Source of the DNA: Granulosicoccus sp.
Lineage (GTDB): Bacteria; Pseudomonadota; Gammaproteobacteria; Granulosicoccales; Granulosicoccaceae
Direction of reading: 5' to 3'
Length of the DNA stretch: 46,631 nucleotides
Assembly (NCBI GenBank): GCA_023301725.1
Contig: JALZUD010000071.1
Location: forward strand, 1 to 46,631
This document shows positions 8,447 to 17,217 of this stretch, piece after piece. A program made the position numbers and the translations under genes. The first letter of the stretch is position 1; the number at the start of each line of letters is the position of its first letter. The notes beneath the pieces are model-generated. The model was not told the origin of the DNA, did not search any database, and was given only the letters and a program-made list of their open reading frames with translations.

Positions 8447-9958
8447 GTGACAACGCTGAACGCAAACGTCAATAAGCTGAACACGTATCTCGAACAATTT
8501 AGGGATAAAGGCATACTGAATCAAATCGCAGGTAAGGCCGTGCCTGCCATTGCTGGCGCTACATTCGAAACTAGCTCGCCAGTGGATGAATCATTAATCT
8601 GCTCGGTGGCGCGCAGCACCGAGGCTGACGTTGATGCGGCTGCACGTGCGGCTGCCGATGCGTTCCCTATCTGGCGTGACATGCCGGCACTGGAACGTAA
8701 GAAAATCCTGCTTGCTATTGCGGATGGTATTGAAGCTCGCGCCGAAGAGATCGCTTTCTGCGAGTGTTGGGATACCGGACAAGCCTTACGTTTTATGTCG
8801 AAGGCGGCGCTGCGTGGTGCTGAGAATTTTCGCTACTTCGCCGATCAAGTGACATCAGCGCGCGATGGCAAGAACCTGGCATCTTCCACCTTAATGAATG
8901 TGACAACACGCGTGCCAATCGGCCCTGTAGGTATTATTACGCCGTGGAATACACCGTTCATGTTGTCCACCTGGAAGATAGCCCCTGCGTTGGCTTCAGG
9001 CTGCACCATCGTTCACAAGCCGGCTGAGTTCAGCCCGCTGTCGGCACGCATACTAGCCGATATAGCAGCAGATGCAGGACTGCCAGCGGGCGTCTGGAAT
9101 TTGGTTAATGGCTTTGGTGAAGATGCGGGTAAAGCACTGACTGAACATCCAGCCATCAAAGCGATTGCCTTTGTTGGCGAGAGTCGTACGGGTAGCCTAA
9201 TAACCAAGCAAGGCGCCGACACACTCAAGCGCATGCATTTAGAGCTGGGTGGCAAGAATCCGGTCATTGTATTTGATGATGCCGATTTAGAGCGTGCGCT
9301 GGATGCGGTGATTTTCATGATCTATTCGATCAATGGTGAGCGCTGTACCTCGTCGTCGCGCTTGCTTGTGCAAGACACTATTCGTGAAGAATTTGAAGCC
9401 AAACTTATTGAGCGTGTGAACAAGATTAAGGTGGGCCACCCGCTAGATCCTACAACAGAGATCGGACCACTCATTGCACGTGAACATTTTGACAAGGTGC
9501 AAAGTTATTTCGATATCGCAGTAGAGGATGGGGCGACGGTGGCGGCAGGCGGTACTCGTGTAGGCGATGAAGGTTTCTTTGTACGCCCCACGCTGTTTAC
9601 ACAGGCCACTAATCAGATGCGCATTGCTCAAGAAGAAATATTTGGTCCCGTACTCACCTCCATTACGTTCTCGAGTGAGGAAGAGGCCCTACAGATTGCC
9701 AACGATACCCCGTACGGGTTAACGGGGTACGTGTGGACGAATGATTTAACGCGCGCGCTGCGATTTACAGACAAGCTTGAGGCTGGCATGATCTGGGTGA
9801 ATTCTGAAAATGTGCGTCACCTACCAACGCCGTTTGGTGGCGTTAAAGCCAGTGGTATAGGCCGTGATGGTGGCAGCTGGTCATTTGATTTTTATATGGA
9901 GCAAAAGCACATCGGTTTTGCTTTGGGTGATCATAAGATTCCGCGTTTGGGTGCTTGA
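8447..9958 (+). CDS. hpaE: 5-carboxymethyl-2-hydroxymuconate semialdehyde dehydrogenase
   Basis: This is the ALDH that oxidises the ring-cleavage product 5-carboxymethyl-2-hydroxymuconic semialdehyde to the dicarboxylic acid. It has 503 residues. TPWNTP near 165 binds cofactor, LELGGKNP holds the base glutamate (E266), and SINGERCTSSSR holds the nucleophile (C300). The INGERC context and the C-terminal GDHKIPRLG tail are typical of HpaE/HpcC rather than general ALDHs. The GTG start follows AGAGGA at 8431-8436, ten bases away. The neighbouring HpaF and HpaD make the assignment strong. Confidence 0.93.
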   Translation: MTTLNANVNKLNTYLEQFRDKGILNQIAGKAVPAIAGATFETSSPVDESLICSVARSTEADVDAAARAAADAFPIWRDMPALERKKILLAIADGIEARAEEIAFCECWDTGQALRFMSKAALRGAENFRYFADQVTSARDGKNLASSTLMNVTTRVPIGPVGIITPWNTPFMLSTWKIAPALASGCTIVHKPAEFSPLSARILADIAADAGLPAGVWNLVNGFGEDAGKALTEHPAIKAIAFVGESRTGSLITKQGADTLKRMHLELGGKNPVIVFDDADLERALDAVIFMIYSINGERCTSSSRLLVQDTIREEFEAKLIERVNKIKVGHPLDPTTEIGPLIAREHFDKVQSYFDIAVEDGATVAAGGTRVGDEGFFVRPTLFTQATNQMRIAQEEIFGPVLTSITFSSEEEALQIANDTPYGLTGYVWTNDLTRALRFTDKLEAGMIWVNSENVRHLPTPFGGVKASGIGRDGGSWSFDFYMEQKHIGFALGDHKIPRLGA

Positions 9959-10016
9959 TGTCATTGTTGACTGATACGGTTTCAAACGCGGTTAGCACAT
10001 TTTTTGGAGAGTAGTT

Positions 10017-10997
10017 ATGCCTGTACCATCACCTAATCTGTACCCTGATTTCAATATCGTTCGCTTGAGTCATGTGGAGTATCAGGTGCGTGACCTTGCG
10101 AAAAGTCGCGCATTTTATGTAGATACCTTAGGCCTGCAGGTGACGCATGAAGATGAATCGTCCATCTACCTTCGTGCCATGGAAGAACGTGGCCATCACT
10201 GTATCGCCTTGGTTAAGAGTGATACCGCGCAAGTGGGTGTGCTGGGTTTCAAATTGTTTGACGAACCTGATCTAGAAAAGGCTGAAGCTTTCTTCAAGGG
10301 AAAAGGCTTGCCTGTTGAATGGATTGAACGTCCGTTCATGGGGCGCACGTTACGTACCATGGACCCATGGGGTATTCCGCTGGAATTTTATGTGAAGATG
10401 AACCGGCTTGCGCCTATTCACCAACAGTACAAGTTATACAATGGCGTGAAGCCACTGCGTATTGATCACTTCAATATGTTCAGTGCCAACGTTGATAACA
10501 GCGTTGCTTTTTATAATGAGATGGGTTTTCGTACTACGGAATACACAGAAGATGCAGAGACGGGCCGTGTGTGGGCTGCATGGATGCATCGAAAGGGCGG
10601 GGTGCACGATGTAGCATTCACCAATGGTACAGGGCCACGCTTGCATCACACGGCATTCTCGGTGCCTACACCATTGAGCATCATAGATTTGCTGGATTTG
10701 ATGTCAACCACTGGCTACGTATCTAATATTGAGCGCGGACCAGGGCGGCACGGTATCTCGAACGCTTTTTTTCTCTACATACTAGACCCAGACGGTCACC
10801 GTATAGAGATCTATTGCTCGGACTACCAAACAGTAGATCCTGACCTTGAGCCCATCAAGTGGGATCTAACAGATCCGCAACGCCAGACACTGTGGGGGGC
10901 TGCGGCACCGCGTAGCTGGTTCGAGCATGGATCAACGTTTGCGGGAGCTAAGCTTGTTGATTCGGATATGAAAGCGCAGCCTATCATTGCACCCTGA
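10017..10997 (+). CDS. hpaD: Homoprotocatechuate (3,4-dihydroxyphenylacetate) 2,3-dioxygenase, VOC type
   Basis: This is the extradiol ring-cleavage dioxygenase that opens 3,4-dihydroxyphenylacetate using Fe(II) or Mn(II). It is the two-domain vicinal-oxygen-chelate type, like the Brevibacterium and Arthrobacter enzymes, not the LigB-type HpaD of enterobacteria. In 326 residues the metal ligands fall at H151 (RIDHFN), H211 (LHHTAF) and E264 (RIEIY). The second-sphere H197 and Y254 occupy the positions expected from the studied Brevibacterium enzyme. GGAGA at 10006-10010 is a good ribosome-binding site. A 58-base gap separates it from hpaE and 105 bases from hpaH. This gene fixes the pathway as homoprotocatechuate degradation. 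Confidence 0.93.
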   Translation: MPVPSPNLYPDFNIVRLSHVEYQVRDLAKSRAFYVDTLGLQVTHEDESSIYLRAMEERGHHCIALVKSDTAQVGVLGFKLFDEPDLEKAEAFFKGKGLPVEWIERPFMGRTLRTMDPWGIPLEFYVKMNRLAPIHQQYKLYNGVKPLRIDHFNMFSANVDNSVAFYNEMGFRTTEYTEDAETGRVWAAWMHRKGGVHDVAFTNGTGPRLHHTAFSVPTPLSIIDLLDLMSTTGYVSNIERGPGRHGISNAFFLYILDPDGHRIEIYCSDYQTVDPDLEPIKWDLTDPQRQTLWGAAAPRSWFEHGSTFAGAKLVDSDMKAQPIIAP

Positions 10998-11018
10998 TAC
11001 TGCACATTGATAGTGCAC
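10988..11018 (+). repeat. Three TGCAC units spaced exactly 13 bases at the hpaD stop codon
   Basis: TGCAC occurs at 10988, 11001 and 11014, each 13 bases apart, and the intervening bases are also similar (CCTGATAC, ATTGATAG). The last two units also form a short inverted repeat TGCAC/GTGCA with a seven-base loop. The array spans the hpaD stop codon and enters the 105-base gap before hpaH. Its role is unknown. It could be an mRNA structure between the two genes or chance. Confidence 0.5.
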
Positions 11019-11102
11019 CCTAAATTTTCCCAGCAAGATAGGGAATGCAGATTATGCGTTTTGCCTCCTATTTTGTTTTGCCACCTATTTTAAGGACGTA
11101 GC

Positions 11103-11909
11103 ATGAGCCTGACCGAATCAGAAGTAAATGATGCGGCATCTGATCTTCTGAACGCGGAAGTTACGCGTAGTCAGATTGGTCTGTTGTCGCTGCGTTTCCC
11201 GTCATTGAACATGGACGATGCTTATAGAATTCAAGCAGCGCTCATTGAGAAAAAGAAAGCCTCAGGGCGCTCTGTTATTGGCTGGAAGATCGGCTTAACC
11301 TCCAAGGCGATGCAGCAAGCACTGAATATTGATATACCCGATAGCGGTGTATTACTTGATGACATGCGCTTCGACAGTGGTGCAACTGTGCCCAAAGGGC
11401 ATTTCATACAACCGCGTATTGAGGCTGAAATTGCCTTCGTTATGAAGTCAACACTTGCGGGTGAAAACATCAGTCGTGACGATGTGGTGGCCGCCACTGA
11501 TTTTGTAGCGCCTAGTATTGAGATTCTCGATACGCGTATTTTACGTGCTGATCCGCAAACGGGAAAAGCCCGTGTTGTGTACGACACGATTTCTGATAAC
11601 GCGGCTAATGCAGGTGTCGTTTTAGGGAGTCAGCAGCATGATCTGGCAGGGCAAGATCTTCGCTGGGTAGGGGCTATTACCAGTAAAAACGGCGAGGTTG
11701 AGGAGACAGGGTTAGGTGCTGGAGTGCTTAACGATCCTGTTGAAAGCGTGGTGTGGTTAGCACGCCGCCTTACGCAATATGGTCAGCAAATTGAGGCGGG
11801 TCAAGTGATATTGTCGGGTAGCTTTATACGTCCGGTAGAGTGCCCTACAGGGTCAGCAATAGAGGCTGATTTTGGAGCCTTCGGTTCTGTATCTATTAAC
11901 TTTGCGTGA
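11103..11909 (+). CDS. hpaH: 2-oxo-hept-3-ene-1,7-dioate hydratase
   Basis: This lower-pathway hydratase adds water to 2-oxohept-3-enedioate, giving the substrate for the HpaI aldolase. The 268 residues belong to the MhpD/HpcG branch of the FAH-like superfamily. Diagnostic segments are GWKIGLTSKAMQ near 60, GVLLDDM near 82, PRIEAEIAFV near 104 with metal-binding acidic residues, and DTISDNAANAG near 160. These identify it as hydratase rather than the related HpaG decarboxylase. AAGGA lies just before the ATG. Its stop overlaps a GTG start for hpaI. Confidence 0.93.
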   Translation: MSLTESEVNDAASDLLNAEVTRSQIGLLSLRFPSLNMDDAYRIQAALIEKKKASGRSVIGWKIGLTSKAMQQALNIDIPDSGVLLDDMRFDSGATVPKGHFIQPRIEAEIAFVMKSTLAGENISRDDVVAATDFVAPSIEILDTRILRADPQTGKARVVYDTISDNAANAGVVLGSQQHDLAGQDLRWVGAITSKNGEVEETGLGAGVLNDPVESVVWLARRLTQYGQQIEAGQVILSGSFIRPVECPTGSAIEADFGAFGSVSINFA

Positions 11910-12697
11910 GTAAAATTATGCCAACACCTGTTAACACTTTTAAGAGCGCCATTAGATCAGGGCAACCGCAATTAGGTTGCTGGTTGGGTCTTGCTGATTC
12001 CTACTTGGCAGAGATCAGTGCAGGTGCTGGCTTCGATTGGGTGTTGGTTGATAGTGAGCATGCACCCAACGATGTGAGATCTGTGGTGGCACAATTGCAA
12101 GTGATTGAAGGTTCTGGTTGTCACCCTGTTGTTCGTCTACCCATTGGCGAGACGTGGATGATTAAACAATATCTGGATGGCGGTGCCCAGTCGCTGCTCA
12201 TTCCGATGGTTGAAACTGCCGAGCAAGCCGAAACCTTGGTTAAAGCCACGCGCTATCCGCCAGCTGGAACTCGGGGTGTGGGTGCGGCATTAGCACGCGC
12301 GTCGAAGTTTTCAGGTATTCCCGATTACCTCACCACAGCTGATGAGCAGATTTGCCTGTTAGTGCAGGTAGAGAGTTGTGCCGGCTTGGCCGCGCTGGAC
12401 GACATCCTTGCCACGGATGTTGATGGTGTTTTTATTGGCCCGTCAGACCTTGGTGCCGACATGGGTTTTCTTGGTAAAACAGATGCACCCGAAGTACAGA
12501 CTGCCGTTAAAGATGCGCTGCGTAAAATCGTGGCATCTGGTAAAGCGGCGGGCGTGTTAACGCTGGATAAAGCCTTGCAGAAAGAATGCATAGCGATTGG
12601 TGCAACCTTCGTTGCAACACAGATTGACGTAACTGTTTTTGCAACGGGTATGCGCAAGGCAGCTAGTGAGGCTCGAGCGTTGGTTGAGTCATTGTAG
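11906..12697 (+). CDS. hpaI: 4-hydroxy-2-oxoheptanedioate aldolase
   Basis: This class II aldolase of the HpcH/HpaI family splits 4-hydroxy-2-oxoheptanedioate into pyruvate and succinic semialdehyde, the last step of the pathway. It has 263 residues with a TIM-barrel fold. FDWVLVDSEHAPND near 43 contains the catalytic/metal region, QVESCAGL near 155 carries the metal-binding glutamate, and DGVFIGPSDLGADMG near 174 is the substrate loop. The GTG at 11906 overlaps the hpaH stop by GTGA. An ATG four codons later (11918) is an equally possible start because neither has a strong ribosome-binding site. Confidence 0.93.
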   Translation: MSKIMPTPVNTFKSAIRSGQPQLGCWLGLADSYLAEISAGAGFDWVLVDSEHAPNDVRSVVAQLQVIEGSGCHPVVRLPIGETWMIKQYLDGGAQSLLIPMVETAEQAETLVKATRYPPAGTRGVGAALARASKFSGIPDYLTTADEQICLLVQVESCAGLAALDDILATDVDGVFIGPSDLGADMGFLGKTDAPEVQTAVKDALRKIVASGKAAGVLTLDKALQKECIAIGATFVATQIDVTVFATGMRKAASEARALVESL

Positions 12698-12755
12698 GGC
12701 TGAGTTTAGCGAATGGATTTTGGCCTTAGTTCCTAAATCCAAAAAGAGAAGAACG

Positions 12756-13505
12756 ATGGGCAAAGGCGTTTTATTGATCACAGGTGGTAGTCGTGGCATT
12801 GGCGCGGCAACAGCCAAGTTGGCCGCCATCGCAGGCTACAGAGTATTGATCAATTACGTCAGCAACGCTGCTGCTGCCGAGGCGCTAGTGTCGCAGATAA
12901 ATCAGACTGGTGGCAGCGCTCAATCTATTGCTGGGGATGTCAGTTCCGAGCGGGACGTAATAGCGATGTTTGATCTCGCTGAATCCGTGGGTCGACTCTC
13001 AGGATTGGTCAACAACGCAGGGATGCTGGAACAGCAAATGCCATTGCAGCAGATGACCGTTGATCGCTGGCGGCGTGTGCTGGATGTCAATGTTATCGGC
13101 ACGATGTTATGCGCGCGTGAGGCGATTCGTCGATGGTCCGTTCAAACTGTTGCGCAAGATAACCGCTCAATCGTAAATGTGTCCTCTATTGCGGCCAGTT
13201 TAGGTTCGCCCGGGGAGTATGTAGATTATGCCGCTTCAAAAGGTGCGGTAGATTCTCTGACACGCGGTTTGGCCCTTGAGGTTGCTGACATGGGTGTGCG
13301 TGTTAACGCTGTGCGTCCAGGTGTTATAAAAACAGATATTCATGCCACTGGCGGCGAGCCCGAACGAGTATCACGAGTGGCCAAATCCTTACCCATGCGA
13401 AGAGGGGGAGAAACCGAGGAGGTTGCTCGAGCGATTTTGTGGTTATTGAGCAAAGAAGCTTCGTACATCACTGGGACTTCCATTGATGTTAGTGGTGGTC
13501 GTTAA
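12756..13505 (+). CDS. Short-chain dehydrogenase/reductase (SDR)
   Basis: This is a classical SDR of 249 residues, an NAD(P)-dependent alcohol/ketone oxidoreductase. It has TGGSRGIG at 9-16, NNAG at 86-89, the catalytic serine at NVSS near 143 and Y158-x3-K162. The ATG at 12756 follows GAGAAGA, and an upstream in-frame extension to 12639 would overlap hpaI and look non-coding. It closes the hpa operon 58 bases after hpaI. Its substrate is not evident. Reduction of succinic semialdehyde, or an upper-pathway arylethanol step, are possibilities suggested only by position. Confidence 0.88.
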   Translation: MGKGVLLITGGSRGIGAATAKLAAIAGYRVLINYVSNAAAAEALVSQINQTGGSAQSIAGDVSSERDVIAMFDLAESVGRLSGLVNNAGMLEQQMPLQQMTVDRWRRVLDVNVIGTMLCAREAIRRWSVQTVAQDNRSIVNVSSIAASLGSPGEYVDYAASKGAVDSLTRGLALEVADMGVRVNAVRPGVIKTDIHATGGEPERVSRVAKSLPMRRGGETEEVARAILWLLSKEASYITGTSIDVSGGR

Positions 13506-13940
13506 ATTGATTGGCGAGCATCGCGTATCACTTGTCAGTGCCGAGGTTCTTTTGCTTTCGTAATTTCATTACTTTTCTCGTGCGCAATGGCGAGCTTGTG
13601 GACTTTCAAGAATAGCGTATCGGCGTCAGGCCTTGCCTCGTGGCAATGGCAGTAGCGTTTGATTGTAGTGTTTTTCGTCGCCGACTAAGCCGCAGAGCAG
13701 CAAGTTGTCGAATGGACTCAGTTTTGAGCACTGCGACACGCTGAACTTGTCTACCCGGCAGCGCGTACACATTAGGTGACCTGATACCTGTGTCTTGAGC
13801 ACATATCAGAGCAACAAAACCCAACCCTGATCAACAGGCCTCGCCGCCGTAGGACACCGCCGCCGCAGCCCTGTATCATACTCAAAGCGCGATGCACCCC
13901 CCACTCGCAACGCATAGAATTTTCGAAGAGGTAGTTATTG
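13506..13940. other. 435-base gap between the SDR gene and lipA
   Basis: No convincing gene was found. Short open frames here lack ribosome-binding sites and recognisable sequence. A GC-rich stretch at 13840-13880 carries two CGCCGCC direct copies. The lipA promoter should lie here, but I cannot point to a good -35/-10 pair. Confidence 0.5.
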
Positions 13941-14975
13941 ATGGCCGATTTCAAAGGCATTCCCGTTGTTATGCCGGGAGCAGCCGACAGTGTGGCTCCG
14001 AAAAGTGGCGCCAAGTACACAACACCTCAGAATTTTACCGCCATCAAAGACGGCATCAAGACTCGTGGCGCAGACGATCTCGGCGTATTAAAAACCGGCA
14101 AACCGCGCTGGCTCAAAGCCCCCATACCTGCGGGCAAAGGCTACGAAAAAGTGCGACGCAACATTCGCGAACACCGGCTGTCCACGGTATGTGAGGAGGC
14201 CAAGTGCCCCAATATGGGTGAGTGCTGGAACGCAGGCACCGCCACCATTATGCTCATGGGAGCCGTTTGCACCCGCGCTTGCCGATTCTGCGCTGTGGAC
14301 ACCGGTAACCCTCGCGGATGGCTAGATGCTGACGAGCCCGAGAACACCGCCCTTAGTGTTGAACTGATGGGGCTCAAATACATCGTGCTAACGTCTGTGA
14401 ACCGTGATGACCTGCCCGATGGAGGTGCCGGACACTACGCGGCTGCCATTCGCGCCATCAAAGCACGCACACCACACGTCGCAGTAGAGGCGCTAACGCC
14501 TGACTTCGAAGGCGTGTTGGGTGATGTTGAAGTGGTTGTGGATTCTGGCCTGGAAGTGTTCGCCCAAAACGTCGAAACTGTTAGGCGCCTCACACATCCG
14601 GTTCGTGACCCGCGTGCAAGTTATCAGCAAACGCTGGATGTGCTAGCCCACGCCAAAAAGCATCGCCCTGACGTGCTGACCAAAACCAGCCTGATGTTAG
14701 GACTGGGTGAGACAGACGAGGAAATCTTGGAGAGCATGGACGATTTGCGAGAGGCTAACGTAGACATCTTAACTCTGGGTCAGTATTTACGGCCAACGAT
14801 TAACCATCTACCAGTGGACCGTTATGTACCTCCGCAGAAGTTTGACGAATACCGGCAACAAGCGCTTGAGCGTGGTTTTCGAGAGTGCGTGGCCGGACCG
14901 TTGGTGCGTTCGAGCTATCGAGCCGAGCAGGTCCTTGCTGGCAACAATGCGGGCCTCATCAACGCGCAGTCATAG
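13941..14975 (+). CDS. lipA: Lipoyl synthase (radical SAM)
   Basis: Lipoyl synthase inserts two sulfur atoms into octanoyl groups on E2 and H-protein subunits. The 344-residue protein has both iron-sulfur cluster motifs: the auxiliary cluster cysteines C84, C89 and C95 ([12 protein letters not shown]) and the radical SAM cysteines C110, C114 and C117 (CTRACRFC). The C-terminal RSS with the cluster-ligating serine is also visible. I take the ATG at 13941; a TTG lies one codon upstream. It is slightly longer than enterobacterial LipA because of an N-terminal extension of about 50 residues before the lysine-rich segment. No lipB is adjacent, and it has no evident link to the hpa genes. Confidence 0.97.
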   Translation: MADFKGIPVVMPGAADSVAPKSGAKYTTPQNFTAIKDGIKTRGADDLGVLKTGKPRWLKAPIPAGKGYEKVRRNIREHRLSTVCEEAKCPNMGECWNAGTATIMLMGAVCTRACRFCAVDTGNPRGWLDADEPENTALSVELMGLKYIVLTSVNRDDLPDGGAGHYAAAIRAIKARTPHVAVEALTPDFEGVLGDVEVVVDSGLEVFAQNVETVRRLTHPVRDPRASYQQTLDVLAHAKKHRPDVLTKTSLMLGLGETDEEILESMDDLREANVDILTLGQYLRPTINHLPVDRYVPPQKFDEYRQQALERGFRECVAGPLVRSSYRAEQVLAGNNAGLINAQS

Positions 14976-15157
14976 AGGCTTGGGTTGAAGCTCGATTAGC
15001 TTGGGTCAACGCCAGTTTATGGTGGGTCATGGTCTGTCTAGTTAGTATTTACTGACGGGCTGGTCATGGCGATATAAGCTGAAGTTTTAGAGCCCTCAAA
15101 TACGAGGAGCTCTCAGATTAGAAGTAACAAGCGAGTGCGCCAAGCCATGAGGCCTTT

Positions 15158-16906
15158 TTAACGTACATCGCTCTTTTTAATAAACGTCTTAGCATCAACA
15201 ATGGTCATTCCACCGACATAGTTGAACGTATGCACGCCTTTGATTCGATCATTCCAGTCTGGAGTTATTTGGCTGGCAGGAATTTCGTGATACCGCTCAG
15301 CATTGAGTTCGGTAATTTCCTGAAACTGCAAGGCGTATCCGTAATCAACGCTGCTATTTTGCGCTGGTCGTATGAGCTTGCCATCGTGTACGAATAGGGC
15401 GCCCGCAGGTCTTGCACAGCGAACATCAGACACAACCACGCCTTGAGGGTGAGCTACCCAATCATCATCCATGAAGTGATCGGCTGAATACACGTGTAAT
15501 TCGTCGTGTGTTGTGCCGCCCTCTGTGTCGCATCGGTTGGTGAACATCCACCAGCGGCCTTCGTGCTCGTACAACGTAGTGTCCACAGCGTAGACATTGT
15601 TCATCAGTGTCTTTACATGCTCCCATTGATCGGGGAAACGCGTGCATTTGTACAAGTCAATTGAGCGATTTTCGCCCGACTCCGGAATCATGTAAGTCTG
15701 CCCGTCGTGCTCGAACATGAAGGGATACGACAAGTGGTAGTCAGGTGCAAGCACGGTCTGAGCCTCACCAACAGTTCCATCTTCAGAAACAGGAATAACG
15801 GCGATACGACCTCTGCGAGTGTCGTACATAAATTCTTCTACAAACACATAATAGGTGCCATCACGTTTGATCACATGAGGGTCAGCCCAGTATCGATCGT
15901 TTGGAGATTCTATCTTGGTGAACTGCCAGAGGGAGGTTGACATACGCTCACCGATGTTGAAATACAAAATCCATTTTTCTTCAAATCGTCTACTGAACAA
16001 AACATTTTTGACATAAATAAACAAGCCTCGTCCAACATGGCGCAGCACTTGTTTCAAGCTCATCTTTTTTTCGGTGAGTAACGGTTGAGAATAAAAACCT
16101 AAGGATGGGCTGGCGTTGCGGGCTCGTTCCATAAAAGTGTCAAAACCCAGATGGCGAAGCTCGGACAACTTACGGGGTAGCATATCAACAGAGCGCCAAT
16201 AGAGTTTGCCGCGCGTTTTGCTCACTGATGAACGGTCAGTAGCCGTAAACGAGCGATCCAGAACTGTGCCATCATCCAGACTCTCGCTCAGCACCTGCAG
16301 TGTCACGCCAGCGCACTCTTGGCCGAAGTAGTGTTCCCACATGCCGGGAGGTCCACCACGGTTTATCTGATTGTCGCCATGGTGAAATGACCACACTCCG
16401 TACCTAGGAATATTCAGCATCTCACCTGTCAAAATACGCCATCCCAAGCGAACCACAACGTCAACATTGTGTTCACGCAAAGTGTTCAGATCCTCGTCAC
16501 ACAGACTATCGCTCCACAATGTGACCTCAGGGGTCATTGAAACAACAGGGATTGAGCCTTCCAGTTTGTCCAGATCGCTCTGAGCGTATGGGTCAGGCTT
16601 GAGTTTGAATTTTTTTCGATCCCACTGTGCGTAACGGTTAAAAATAGACGATGCCAACGTACTCACCACGGGTGCAGCGGTACTTTGCGCTGGTTTTCCA
16701 CGTGTTACAGCCAGGACAATCTCTGCATTGCCACCATCCTGAATTTTCTTCAGCATCTGGTATTGCCATTCGAGAATGCGCGTGCTGTTAATTAAAATGG
16801 CAATGCGTAGCGGGGGAGGTGTTGGCATGAGAGACCGTTTGGAAGGCTTATAGAGAGATGGCTTGATCCTGCGCCTAACCTTCGGCCTAGATCTAACCCG
16901 ACACAT
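15158..16906 (-). CDS. Formyltransferase-like and GIPC-type beta-propeller fusion protein
   Basis: This 582-residue protein has two parts. Residues 28-270 resemble a formyltransferase fold, with VVVRLGWRIL, then FHHGDNQINRGGPPGMWE and the LDDGTVL aspartate segment. The usual catalytic Asn before the His is not conserved. Residues 300-575 form a five-bladed beta-propeller, related to GH43-like domains and to the N-terminal region of plant glucosamine inositolphosphorylceramide transferase, with the marks WADPHVI, YVFVEE, YPFMFEHDG and TYMIPES. Such proteins occur in surface-polysaccharide regions and probably modify glycans, but their reaction is not known to me. The start may be the ATG at 16828 (MPTPPPLR), because the first 26 residues are basic and atypical. 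Confidence 0.8.
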   Translation of the reverse strand: MCRVRSRPKVRRRIKPSLYKPSKRSLMPTPPPLRIAILINSTRILEWQYQMLKKIQDGGNAEIVLAVTRGKPAQSTAAPVVSTLASSIFNRYAQWDRKKFKLKPDPYAQSDLDKLEGSIPVVSMTPEVTLWSDSLCDEDLNTLREHNVDVVVRLGWRILTGEMLNIPRYGVWSFHHGDNQINRGGPPGMWEHYFGQECAGVTLQVLSESLDDGTVLDRSFTATDRSSVSKTRGKLYWRSVDMLPRKLSELRHLGFDTFMERARNASPSLGFYSQPLLTEKKMSLKQVLRHVGRGLFIYVKNVLFSRRFEEKWILYFNIGERMSTSLWQFTKIESPNDRYWADPHVIKRDGTYYVFVEEFMYDTRRGRIAVIPVSEDGTVGEAQTVLAPDYHLSYPFMFEHDGQTYMIPESGENRSIDLYKCTRFPDQWEHVKTLMNNVYAVDTTLYEHEGRWWMFTNRCDTEGGTTHDELHVYSADHFMDDDWVAHPQGVVVSDVRCARPAGALFVHDGKLIRPAQNSSVDYGYALQFQEITELNAERYHEIPASQITPDWNDRIKGVHTFNYVGGMTIVDAKTFIKKSDVR

Positions 16907-17217
16907 CGGAAAGACATTATCTACTTGTAGTGCTCCAATTATTGCACTAAGTCATATTTTTTTTAATCCTGAGAGGATTGTCTTTACCTGGACAGTATCT
17001 TAAGCCACTTGACTGCTGCGATCTGTGACTTTTCATGTGCTTTTGCAAAGTGCAGGAATTGGAGCAATTACCTGAGGTTGAGAACTATCCTGCCAGACTG
17101 CACGGCGCGATGCAGTCCTGCTCATTACGCGTATGTCCATTGCGGGAGGTTGAGAATCACCTCCCAGATCAAACGCATGGCCCTCTTAAGAGGGTGCCAA
17201 GCGTCTACACGCAACGT
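16907..17217. other. 311-base gap with three perfect inverted repeats
   Basis: The gap lies between two minus-strand genes. Three perfect stem-loops are packed into 17096-17194. GACTGCA/TGCAGTC (arms 17096-17102 and 17111-17117) has an eight-base loop. GGGAGGT/ACCTCCC (17144-17150 and 17159-17165) has an eight-base loop. CCCTC-TTAA-GAGGG (17181-17194) is a 14-base palindrome. A GAGGTTGAGAA direct repeat also occurs near 17084 and 17146. No T-run follows on the minus strand, so these are not obvious terminators. No supported coding frame is present. Confidence 0.6.

Noticed and set aside
11103-11909. Reading this gene as the missing HpaG decarboxylase
   Set aside because: The GWKIGLTSKAMQ, GVLLDDM and DTISDNAANAG segments are those of the hydratase HpaH/HpcG, not of the FAH-type decarboxylase.
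13606-14020. Two overlapping minus-strand frames upstream of lipA
   Set aside because: Both are short, Arg-rich and without ribosome-binding sites, and the second runs into the lipA coding region; they look like chance frames.
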